From an uncultured Anaerobiospirillum sp. (lineage in GTDB: Bacteria; Pseudomonadota; Gammaproteobacteria; Enterobacterales; Succinivibrionaceae), in assembly GCA_944389615.1 (NCBI GenBank), contig CALXNA010000031.1, positions 1 through 40,101 of the forward strand: a stretch of 40,101 nt of DNA. Direction: 5' to 3'. Below the pieces are notes generated by a model. That model was not told where the DNA came from. It was given only the letters and a program-made list of their open reading frames with translations, and searched no databases. Shown here piece after piece: positions 16,776 to 23,245 of the stretch (position 1 is its first letter; each line of letters starts with the position of its first letter). The translations under genes were made by a program, and so were the position numbers.

Positions 16776-17187
16776 CAACAAATCCCCACCCAACTGAATG
16801 CGTCCAAGAGCAAGGCTCCCGCAGGTGCCTTTCCGTCTGAGCGCGCCGATCATCAGATGGGCACGTGCTGCCGCAAGCGCTGCGGCGCCGGGTGGGGCGC
16901 CCCTCGTTTGAGCAGGAACTGAGAAATGATCTCATTGGCCGATCGTGATCACAGGCGGCAATTATAGCAAACCCCGGCCGTAAATAAGCGCGCAGCGCGG
17001 CCTGCGCCGGGGCCTTGCGCGCGCAAGGCCCGATCAGATCAGGATGCCGATCATATGGGATCCCAGTGCACCATTTAAGGGCCGTGCTACCCAAATTCAG
17101 AGGCCGTATTTTCGGCACGAATTTTGGCGCAGCGCGCGCTGCGGCGCGCTATCATAGGGCTTTAGTGCTTAGAGCTCAGGAGTTGTT
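16776..17187. promoter_or_regulatory. Divergent regulatory region with a GATC cluster
   Basis: GATC occurs at 16848, 16928, 16941, 16947, 17032, 17037, 17049 and 17059: eight in 215 bp, where less than one is expected. The dam promoter lies among them, so methylation-sensitive control is likely. On the other side, AGCGCGC (17131-17137) and GCGCGCT (17144-17150) form an inverted repeat just before the plus-strand gene, a possible operator. Confidence 0.7.
16961..16969 (-). promoter_or_regulatory. Extended -10 of dam
   Basis: On the minus strand TGCTATAAT is a perfect extended -10 (TGnTATAAT), about 185 bases before the dam start; no good -35 is needed. Three GATC sites (16928, 16941, 16947) fall just downstream, near or after the predicted start of transcription. 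Confidence 0.65.
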
Positions 17188-18882
17188 ATGTGTTCTCTAC
17201 CCGCGATCGACTTAGCCCAGCCTGCGCTGCTGACCGGAGCGCTGCCGCCACGCCCGCAGGCTCAGCGCGGCACCTTAGCTGCGAGGGACGCTGACGTCAT
17301 CTTGCTCGACCGCACTAAGCCCGAGCGCGATGAGGTGCGCGTGGACGCCGGTTTTGACCTGAGCTTAATCGGGCCGCAGGCCGACCCCCACGAGTGGCAA
17401 GTGCCGTCGCTGCAGACCCTGATTGTGACCGCTCCGCTGCGCCCGGAGCATCAGCACGAGCGTAAGCGCCGCAACTACCGCGTCTGCTACCGCGACGGCA
17501 TGATGGAGCAGAGCCAAATTACGGACGAGGGGGTCAAGGTTGGCACCTACTATCTGAGCTATGCGCTTGACGGCTATGCTCTCAGCGTCAGCGCCGAGTC
17601 GGCGCAGCTGACCACCACCACCTTGCTCAAGGAAGAGGGCACCTTCTGCGCAGGCCTCCCCTATGGTAACTTCAGCGTCTGGGATGAAAACAAAGTCCTG
17701 ACCTGCTGGGGCAGCTATCGGCTCATCTTAGCCGACGCGGGCGTAAGCCTTGATCGCGCCACCGCCCACGCCACTTTAGGACTTAAGCCGCCTCAAGAGA
17801 ACCTGCAAGTAATGGTCGCCTCTGATGCCATCTTAGTGCACTACGAAGGCCTAAGCCGCGCCCTCAATGGCGCGACCCAATCTTTTTACTTAAGCCCGGC
17901 GGTCACCGATATCGTCATTACCCGCGCCCCGGAAGAGACATGGCTTGAGGCCTGCAGCCGCACCCACGCTCAAGTGCTGCGCTTGGTCGCCTTGCAAGGC
18001 GCGGCCTTACTCACAAGCGAATCCGTTGGGTATGGCGGTGAGCTCCTGCGCCAAAGGCAAGAGACCGCCATTATGGCCGGGTGTGAGCGCGGCGGCTTTG
18101 CGCGCTTGGACTTAGGCTATCTGCCCCAAGACGAGGACGGAGCGTACCTCAATGGCATCTTGGTCTCCTCGGTCATGTACTTAGAGGAGCTGTGCCAAGG
18201 CGCAGAACCGGCACCGCCCGAGATGCCCCTGCCGTGCTGTGTCGCCTCTTTGGACGATGTCCTACAGCTGCCGCCCGATTTTACAGCAGACCTCAGCTCC
18301 TATCGCAACGCCTTTAATTGGCAGGCGCTCAACGCGAGCTATCTCTTTGATGACCAAGGAGGCTACCTTGGCTCCATCACCTATGGGCCCTTAGGGCTGA
18401 TGCACGGGCCCTTTACCTTCTGCCATGAGAAGTCAAGCAAGTCCGAACAGGGCCAATGCCTGATGGGCCTCATGACCGCGCATTTGAGCTATACCCTGTA
18501 TCAGAACTTTCAGGCGCAGTTCCCAGCAGCCCAGCTCACGCTTGACCTCGTGAGCGGCGAGTTTGATGGCCCGTACCAAGTAATCGAGGACTTAGATGAG
18601 CTCTTTGCGCGGGGCTATCACCGTCTTCTCTTAACGCGCTCGACCACGCATGGCCCGGCCGGGCGCGAAGTGCGCAATGTCTTAGCCCCGTACCAGCCCA
18701 ACAGCTTTATCGTCGAGCAAGGCACCTACCACCAAGGCAGCGCGCAGCGCGAGCGCGCGCCTTATCAAGGGCGCTGCCCACGAGATAGCGCCCGCCCGCG
18801 GCCGTCTGCCGCAAGCCCGCGTTCTGGCGGCGCGCCCCAGCGCCCGCGCCTTAAGCCTGCCGGGCGCAGAGCGCGCCGATAA
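17188..18882 (+). CDS. Large unrecognised protein
   Basis: A 564-residue protein, divergent from dam, that I do not recognise. Residues ~90-500 look like an ordered, mixed alpha/beta protein with many aromatic residues (e.g. GTYYLSYALDGYALS, YGNFSVWDENKVLTCWGSYR, NAFNWQALNASYLFDDQGGY). No signal peptide or membrane segment is seen. The last ~50 residues are Arg/Pro/Ala-rich and may be poorly constrained; the frame ends 32 bp inside the 3' end of the oppositely oriented glycerate kinase gene. The ATG at 17188 has CAGGAG at a good distance. Monocistronic by position. No function assigned. Confidence 0.72.
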   Translation: MCSLPAIDLAQPALLTGALPPRPQAQRGTLAARDADVILLDRTKPERDEVRVDAGFDLSLIGPQADPHEWQVPSLQTLIVTAPLRPEHQHERKRRNYRVCYRDGMMEQSQITDEGVKVGTYYLSYALDGYALSVSAESAQLTTTTLLKEEGTFCAGLPYGNFSVWDENKVLTCWGSYRLILADAGVSLDRATAHATLGLKPPQENLQVMVASDAILVHYEGLSRALNGATQSFYLSPAVTDIVITRAPEETWLEACSRTHAQVLRLVALQGAALLTSESVGYGGELLRQRQETAIMAGCERGGFARLDLGYLPQDEDGAYLNGILVSSVMYLEELCQGAEPAPPEMPLPCCVASLDDVLQLPPDFTADLSSYRNAFNWQALNASYLFDDQGGYLGSITYGPLGLMHGPFTFCHEKSSKSEQGQCLMGLMTAHLSYTLYQNFQAQFPAAQLTLDLVSGEFDGPYQVIEDLDELFARGYHRLLLTRSTTHGPAGREVRNVLAPYQPNSFIVEQGTYHQGSAQRERAPYQGRCPRDSARPRPSAASPRSGGAPQRPRLKPAGRRARR

Positions 18883-20011
18883 CGTTGAAGGCGGCGCTCT
18901 TAATCAGCTCAGGGGCGCGCGCTACGCTCTCAGCCAAGGTCATGGGGCCGGAGGTGATGCTAAAGCACGCGACTACGCCATTACGATAGAGCTGCTCCTT
19001 AGGGACGGCGATATCGTGGCCGCCGCAGAGCACAATGACTGGGACGCCTTGAGCTTGGGCACTGCGTGCAATACCCATCGGGCCCTTGCCGCCTAAGGTT
19101 TGCAGGTCGAAGTGGCCCTCACCGGTGATGACCAAATCGGCCCCGTGCAGCTCCGTCTCAAAGTCCAAGAGTGAGAGGACAATATCAATGCCGCTGGCCG
19201 CCGTCGCGCCCAGCACATACATCAAGGCCGCGCCTAAGCCACCGGCAGCGCCCGCCCCCGCTATGGTGCTGCAATCGCGCCCATAGTGCTGCGCGAGCAA
19301 CTGATTACCGGCACTGAGCGCCCGCTCTAATAAGGCTTGTTCGTCAGGACTTGCGCCCTTTTGGCGCCCGAAGACCGCGGTCGCGCCCAAGTCGCCTAAG
19401 AGCGGGTTGGTGACATCCGAGAGGATGGTGACGGAGCAGCCCTGAAGGCGCGCCGCTAAGGCGCTATCATCGAGAGCTGTGAAGTCCTGCCAGCTCGTGA
19501 CGGTGTCTACTAGACCTGAGGCGCCACTAAAGGTCACGCCCAAGGCTTGGGCCATACCGAGGCCTAAGTCGTTGGTGGCCGAGCCGCCAAGGCCAATCTT
19601 AAAGTCAGTGCAACCCATGTCCAAGGCCGCGGCAATCATCTCGCCTAAGCCATAGGAAGAGGCGGTCATGATGTGGCGCGCCTCCGGGGCAATCAGGGGG
19701 AGACCTAAGGCTTGGGCCGATTCGATGATGCACTCGTGCCCGCGCACCAGCAGATGGGCCGTGACCTGAGGAGCATTAAGCTGAGCACAGTGCACCGAGA
19801 GCTCGACATCTTTAAAGCCGACTGCGCAGAGCTTAGGGCGCAGGCAGTCGATGAGACCTTCGCCCCCGTCGGCAAGCGGTAGATTGACGCAAGTATGCGC
19901 ACCGGGCCTAAACGCGGCTAAGCCTTGCTCCACACCTGCTTGCACCTGCGCGCCCGCCTCATAAGCCGAGAGCGAGCCCTTAAACGAATCCATGGCGACA
20001 ACTACTTTCAT
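18851..20011 (-). CDS. glxK: Glycerate kinase
   Basis: A 386-residue cytosolic enzyme of the GlxK/GarK (type I glycerate 2-kinase) family, which phosphorylates D-glycerate with ATP and feeds it into glycolysis. The length matches (about 380). Visible motifs are the N-terminal MKVVVAMDSFKGSLSA, LADGGEG near 45-51, IGLGGSATNDLGLGMAQALG near 140-160, and TGEGHFDLQT near 290. The ATG at 20011 has GGAGG 6-7 bases upstream; an ATG four codons earlier is less well placed. It lies 43 bases after the ion-channel gene on the same strand, so the two are probably cotranscribed. No glyoxylate or galactarate genes are adjacent, so the source of glycerate is unknown. Confidence 0.92.
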   Translation of the reverse strand: MKVVVAMDSFKGSLSAYEAGAQVQAGVEQGLAAFRPGAHTCVNLPLADGGEGLIDCLRPKLCAVGFKDVELSVHCAQLNAPQVTAHLLVRGHECIIESAQALGLPLIAPEARHIMTASSYGLGEMIAAALDMGCTDFKIGLGGSATNDLGLGMAQALGVTFSGASGLVDTVTSWQDFTALDDSALAARLQGCSVTILSDVTNPLLGDLGATAVFGRQKGASPDEQALLERALSAGNQLLAQHYGRDCSTIAGAGAAGGLGAALMYVLGATAASGIDIVLSLLDFETELHGADLVITGEGHFDLQTLGGKGPMGIARSAQAQGVPVIVLCGGHDIAVPKEQLYRNGVVACFSITSGPMTLAESVARAPELIKSAAFNVIGALCARQA

Positions 20012-20054
20012 GACAACCTCCAAAGCACCGCCCGATTATAGCCCCAACGCCATG

Positions 20055-21005
20055 CTACTTTGGTTCCGTCTCGGTGCTGGTGCGTTCTGGGCGCGGCTCA
20101 GGGGCAGGGGCCGCCTCCGCGGCGAGCAGGGCCGACTGCGCCGCGTTTGCTTGGGCCTGTAGCGCGGCCTCGCGCTGATGGCGCTCCTTGAGCTCATGGC
20201 GTTCACGCATCGCGCTCTCGAAGTTACTGATGACGGCGCCGATGATGACGTTGATGAGCAAGAAGGCCGCTAAGATGTACCACAGAATATGGAAGAGGGT
20301 CACGATCGTCTCGGGCACTTGGATGAGGCCCAAGCGTGCCGCCGCGCACAGCTGATAGCGGATATCTGACCAGCCATCGCCGGACATGCAGCGCACCAAG
20401 GTGAAGATAGCCTCGCTTAAGTTGGCGTAGGGCTCTTCTTGCTCAAAGCTCGGCCACGGCGCAATCTCGCGCAATTGCTCGAGAGCGGCAAGCTGCTCGG
20501 GACTCATCTGGGCTACTGCGGGCAGGCGGAAGAGGTAGATACCGACAATGGCAAAGACGTAGAGGAAGATGGCCATGACTACGAGGTTGTAGGTCAGGGT
20601 CTTGAGCGAGCGCAAGAGCACCGAGACAATGAGGCGCAATTCCTCCATGGTACGCAGCAAGCGCAGCACTCTAAAGACGCGCAGCACGCGCAAAATCACC
20701 AGCATGGCAAACTGGTCGCCCACCATGGACGGCGGGATGTAGCCTGCGACTACGATGACCAAGTCAAAAAGGTTCCAGCGGTTGCTTACGAACTCATGGA
20801 GGTTGTAGCAGGCCAAAAAGCGCAGGCCCAGCTCCAAGGTGAAGGCCAGCAAGAAGACGTAGTTGAGGACGTGGATGATGTGATTGGAGGTATAGGTCTC
20901 AATGCCGATGACGACACTGTTGGCCAAGATGACCAGCATGGCCCAGTACTCAAAACGGCGGTTTATGACGATGCGCCGCAGCGTCTCACGGGTACTCTCT
21001 CTCAC
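20055..21005 (-). CDS. Voltage-gated cation channel (NaChBac-like), calcium-type filter
   Basis: A 316-residue six-helix inner-membrane channel subunit, expected to form a homotetramer. S1-S3 lie at ~20-95. S4 (~104-122) carries regularly spaced arginines (R106, R109, R112, R115, R118). S5 is at ~138-160, and the pore loop and filter SGDGWSD are at 208-214. S6 is at ~236-260, followed by a charged coiled coil (~262-300) and a Pro/Glu-rich end. In the NavAb filter TLESWSM, position 3 is Glu and position 7 Met; here they are Asp and Asp, with Gly at position 4. Acidic residues at these positions and Gly at position 4 favour calcium in characterised channels, so I infer calcium selectivity. The start is GTG at 21005 with GGAG upstream. 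Confidence 0.88.
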   Translation of the reverse strand: MRESTRETLRRIVINRRFEYWAMLVILANSVVIGIETYTSNHIIHVLNYVFLLAFTLELGLRFLACYNLHEFVSNRWNLFDLVIVVAGYIPPSMVGDQFAMLVILRVLRVFRVLRLLRTMEELRLIVSVLLRSLKTLTYNLVVMAIFLYVFAIVGIYLFRLPAVAQMSPEQLAALEQLREIAPWPSFEQEEPYANLSEAIFTLVRCMSGDGWSDIRYQLCAAARLGLIQVPETIVTLFHILWYILAAFLLINVIIGAVISNFESAMRERHELKERHQREAALQAQANAAQSALLAAEAAPAPEPRPERTSTETEPK

Positions 21006-21406
21006 CTTCTCAGCTCCGCAATCTCAGCTCGTAGAAGCCCGCGCCGCAGGGCGGCAGGCCCGCTTCATTAGTCATATCCGGCCAGTATAGCTAGGATTAA
21101 GCCTGCCGGAGCAGGCACGTGCAATGCCATAGTATCACAGTACTGTAATATGCAAAAGCACAGTGAGCACAATCAAGACCGAGTACAGCGCCCGCCCCTT
21201 GGCCTGAGGTGTCGGACAAGTGGGGAGTGACCGCGGTAGGAAAGCGGCATCAGTTCTGGGAGTTGGAAGGATGGTCGAATCAGGTACGGGAATGGGGGTA
21301 GGGGTGGGAGGCTTAAGAGGGAAGGCGGGGAGCGGCGGTAAGAGGGTGCTTAGTACGGCTTTGGAGCGGACGCCGTTGGCTCAGGTTCACCGGCGGCAAG
21401 CAGCTG
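21006..21406. other. Gene-free region between the channel and antitoxin array
   Basis: About 400 bp. It holds the palindromic site at 21133-21150, one AGCGCCCGCCCC copy at 21187-21198, and a strikingly G-rich plus strand from ~21200 to 21330. It should contain the channel promoter; none could be placed firmly. Confidence 0.45.
21133..21150. promoter_or_regulatory. Palindromic operator candidate TATCACAGTACTGTAATA
   Basis: An 18-bp palindrome with one mismatched pair, centred on ACAGTACTGT, 128 bases upstream of the channel gene. A perfect version (ATTACAGTACTGTAAT) lies at 30242-30257, so a shared DNA-binding protein is plausible. Confidence 0.5.
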
Positions 21407-21718
21407 TTACAGCGCTTTAGAGACTCCATCTAAGAAACTCAGGGGTAGGTGGTGCAGGGCCAGTACCTGACAGTCATGGGTGGCCTGTCCTGCGTCGTAG
21501 TCGGCTTGCAGGCCGGGCCATGGGCAGGGCGGGGCGGCCGGGAAGATACCGGCCAAGAGCAAGGCTCGCTCCGTGGTGATAGGGGCTTGGCCCGCCACGA
21601 CAGCGGCAAGAGTGGACGCAGGAACGCCTCTCTTACGGGCGGTATCGGCCACAGTAAAGTGAGCGTCGAAGTTCTCGGCCAAGATTCGGCCGGGATGGGG
21701 TGGGTCATACATTAGCAT
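21407..21718 (-). CDS. higA: HigA-family antitoxin-like protein, copy 4
   Basis: A 103-residue XRE-type protein of the HigA/VapI family, opening with the family signature YDPPHPGRILAENF. An HTH at ~22-60 is more diverged than in its neighbours (VADTARKRGVPASTLAAVVAG), then LQADYDAGQA. HigA proteins bind their own promoter and neutralise a HigB mRNA-cleaving toxin; no HigB gene is visible. The ATG at 21718 has AAGGAG 6 bases upstream and overlaps the end of the previous gene by 14 bases, implying translational coupling. The Pro-rich stretch at ~65-70 suggests drift. Confidence 0.72.
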   Translation of the reverse strand: MLMYDPPHPGRILAENFDAHFTVADTARKRGVPASTLAAVVAGQAPITTERALLLAGIFPAAPPCPWPGLQADYDAGQATHDCQVLALHHLPLSFLDGVSKAL

Positions 21719-22016
21719 GATGGTCTCCTTGGACGTGGTGGCGCGCTAAGACCTGCGCGCGCAGCTCTTGATTGTGGTCTACCTGCCAGCTGTCATAGCG
21801 CTCTTGCAGCTGCAGCCACATGCTGGCGGGGATTTGGGTTATGACGGTTGAGAGCAAGATAGCGATATCCGGGGTGATAGAGGCCCGGCCCGCGATGATG
21901 TCGGTCAAGGCCGAGACCGGCAGTCCCATGCGGCGGACAGTGTCCGCGACCGTGCGCGTCTCATCGAAGCAGGCGGCGAGGATAGGCCCCGGATGGGGTG
22001 GGTCGTACATCTTCAT
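21705..22016 (-). CDS. higA: HigA-family antitoxin-like protein, copy 3
   Basis: A 103-residue HigA-like protein: MYDPPHPGPILAACFDETRTVAD, an HTH at ~22-60 (RRMGLPVSALTDIIAGRASIT), then LQERYDSWQ in place of the family's LQxxYDxWxA. ATG at 22016 with AAGGAG upstream. Third in a run of four same-strand paralogues, overlapping the next by 14 bases. The C-terminus differs from copies 1 and 2, which end in an almost identical LSPDLLEGLGPWQ. Confidence 0.76.
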   Translation of the reverse strand: MKMYDPPHPGPILAACFDETRTVADTVRRMGLPVSALTDIIAGRASITPDIAILLSTVITQIPASMWLQLQERYDSWQVDHNQELRAQVLARHHVQGDHHANV

Positions 22017-22099
22017 AGTGTCTCCTTAAAGGTAGTGGGATGCACCGAGTCTCCTAACGAGGCGGAGCGGGCGCTACAGGGCGGGCGCCGTTATCGGGA

Positions 22100-22423
22100 C
22101 TACTGCCACGGGCCCAAGCCCTCTAACAGGTCAGGGGAGAGCTGGTGGCGGGCCAGTACCTGTGCTTGCCACTCACGGTTATGAGTGGCCTGCCATACGT
22201 CGTAATCGGCCTGCATGCCAAGCCACAGCTCCGGCGTATCGCCCGGAAAGATAGTGCTAAAGAGCAAGGCCAGCTCGGGCGTGACCGGAGCCTTGCCGTC
22301 TATGATGTCAGTTAGGACGGAGACGGGTACATCAATCTGGCGCGCCGCCGCCGCGACGGTGAAAGTCTCATCAAAACAAGCAGCCAGTATCTTGCCCGAA
22401 TGAGACGGGTTGTACATGCGCAT
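22100..22423 (-). CDS. higA: HigA-family antitoxin-like protein, copy 2
   Basis: A 107-residue HigA-like protein: MYNPSHSGKILAACFDETFTVAA, an HTH at ~22-60 and the conserved MQADYDVWQATHN, ending LSPDLLEGLGPWQ. I place the start at 22423, aligning with its paralogues and following GGGGG; the longer frame to 22507 would add 28 unrelated residues and reach the end of copy 1. The last ~14 codons match copy 1 nearly base for base, showing recent duplication or conversion. Confidence 0.8.
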   Translation of the reverse strand: MRMYNPSHSGKILAACFDETFTVAAAARQIDVPVSVLTDIIDGKAPVTPELALLFSTIFPGDTPELWLGMQADYDVWQATHNREWQAQVLARHQLSPDLLEGLGPWQ

Positions 22424-22497
22424 GTGAACCCCCTTTAAGTAAGGTAGTGGGGCGCACTCCGTCTCCTGATGCAACGGAGCGGGCACCGTTGTCGGGA

Positions 22498-22821
22498 CTA
22501 CTGCCACGGGCCCAAGCCCTCTAATAGGTCAGGGGAGAGCTGATGCTGGGCCAGTACCTGCTTCTGCCACGCAAGGTTTGTGGTGGCCTGCCACGCGTCA
22601 TAATCTGCTTGCAGGGTAAGCCAAGTGCGCGGCTGGTCGCCGGGGAAGATGATGGCAAGTAAGAAGGCAATCTCGCGCGTTATCGGAGCCGTGCCGTTAA
22701 TGATGTCCGTTAACATCTGAACCGGGATGCCGACCTTGCGCGCGGCATCGTCTACGGTGAAGTCTTCATCAAAACTGTCGGCTAATACCGTCCCCGGATG
22801 GGGCGGATTGTACATGTGCAT
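22498..22821 (-). CDS. higA: HigA-family antitoxin-like protein, copy 1
   Basis: A 107-residue HigA-like protein and the first of the four-gene array. It has MYNPPHPGTVLADSFDEDFTVDD, an HTH at ~22-60 (RKVGIPVQMLTDIINGTAPIT), LQADYDAWQATTN and the LSPDLLEGLGPWQ end. ATG at 22821 with GAGGAG upstream. A sigma-70-like promoter lies at 23094-23121. A HigB toxin gene would normally precede or follow; none is found within the flanking gaps. Confidence 0.82.
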   Translation of the reverse strand: MHMYNPPHPGTVLADSFDEDFTVDDAARKVGIPVQMLTDIINGTAPITREIAFLLAIIFPGDQPRTWLTLQADYDAWQATTNLAWQKQVLAQHQLSPDLLEGLGPWQ

Positions 22822-23245
22822 GGAATACTCCTCGCTGAGCAGGGCTCAACATGGCTTGGGATAAAGAACGCTTAGGGTTAACCGCGCGCAGCTGCTCTCA
22901 AGGCAAGGGGCGGGCGCAGTAGTAGTTGCAGTAGGGGTAGAGAACGCGCAGTGCGTGGCAGCGCTGCTTAAGGTCGACCGGCTAGCGCCCATGAGGGCGA
23001 GCAGGGATGATGGTTGAAGTGGCGCACTAGTGCGCGGGTAGGGATAAGCGGGGCCTTTTCCTCAAGGGCGCGCTTCCTGTTTCGTACGGAACAATCATGT
23101 ACAAAGCAACTTACATGTCAAGATCTTTGTGATTTTGCACTAAGTTAGGTCGCAGTCCTAGCGAAGCATAGGCCGGGCTTTAAGCGCTCATCATGCGCAT
23201 TCGTGGCGCCAACTTGCTATGATTCAAGGGCAAGGGGAGGGGCCG
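22822..23245. other. Divergent intergenic region between antitoxin array and hsdR
   Basis: About 420 bp with no gene. It contains a near-copy of the 12-mer (GGGGCGGGCGC at 22907-22917), the near-palindrome GTTTCGTACGGAAC near 23080-23093 and the array promoter. The CGTACGG core and following CAT/CAAA sequence recall the repeated promoter element at 6082-7068. Confidence 0.5.
23094..23121 (-). promoter_or_regulatory. Likely promoter of the antitoxin array
   Basis: On the minus strand a consensus -35 TTGACA (23116-23121) and CATGAT (23094-23099) are 16 bp apart. CGTACG lies just downstream. The first antitoxin gene starts ~270 bases further. Confidence 0.55.

Noticed and set aside
16848..17062. 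Chromosomal replication origin (GATC-rich)
   Set aside because: No DnaA boxes of the TTATCCACA type and no AT-rich 13-mers were seen, and there are no dnaA or gidA neighbours. The position at the dam promoter explains it better.
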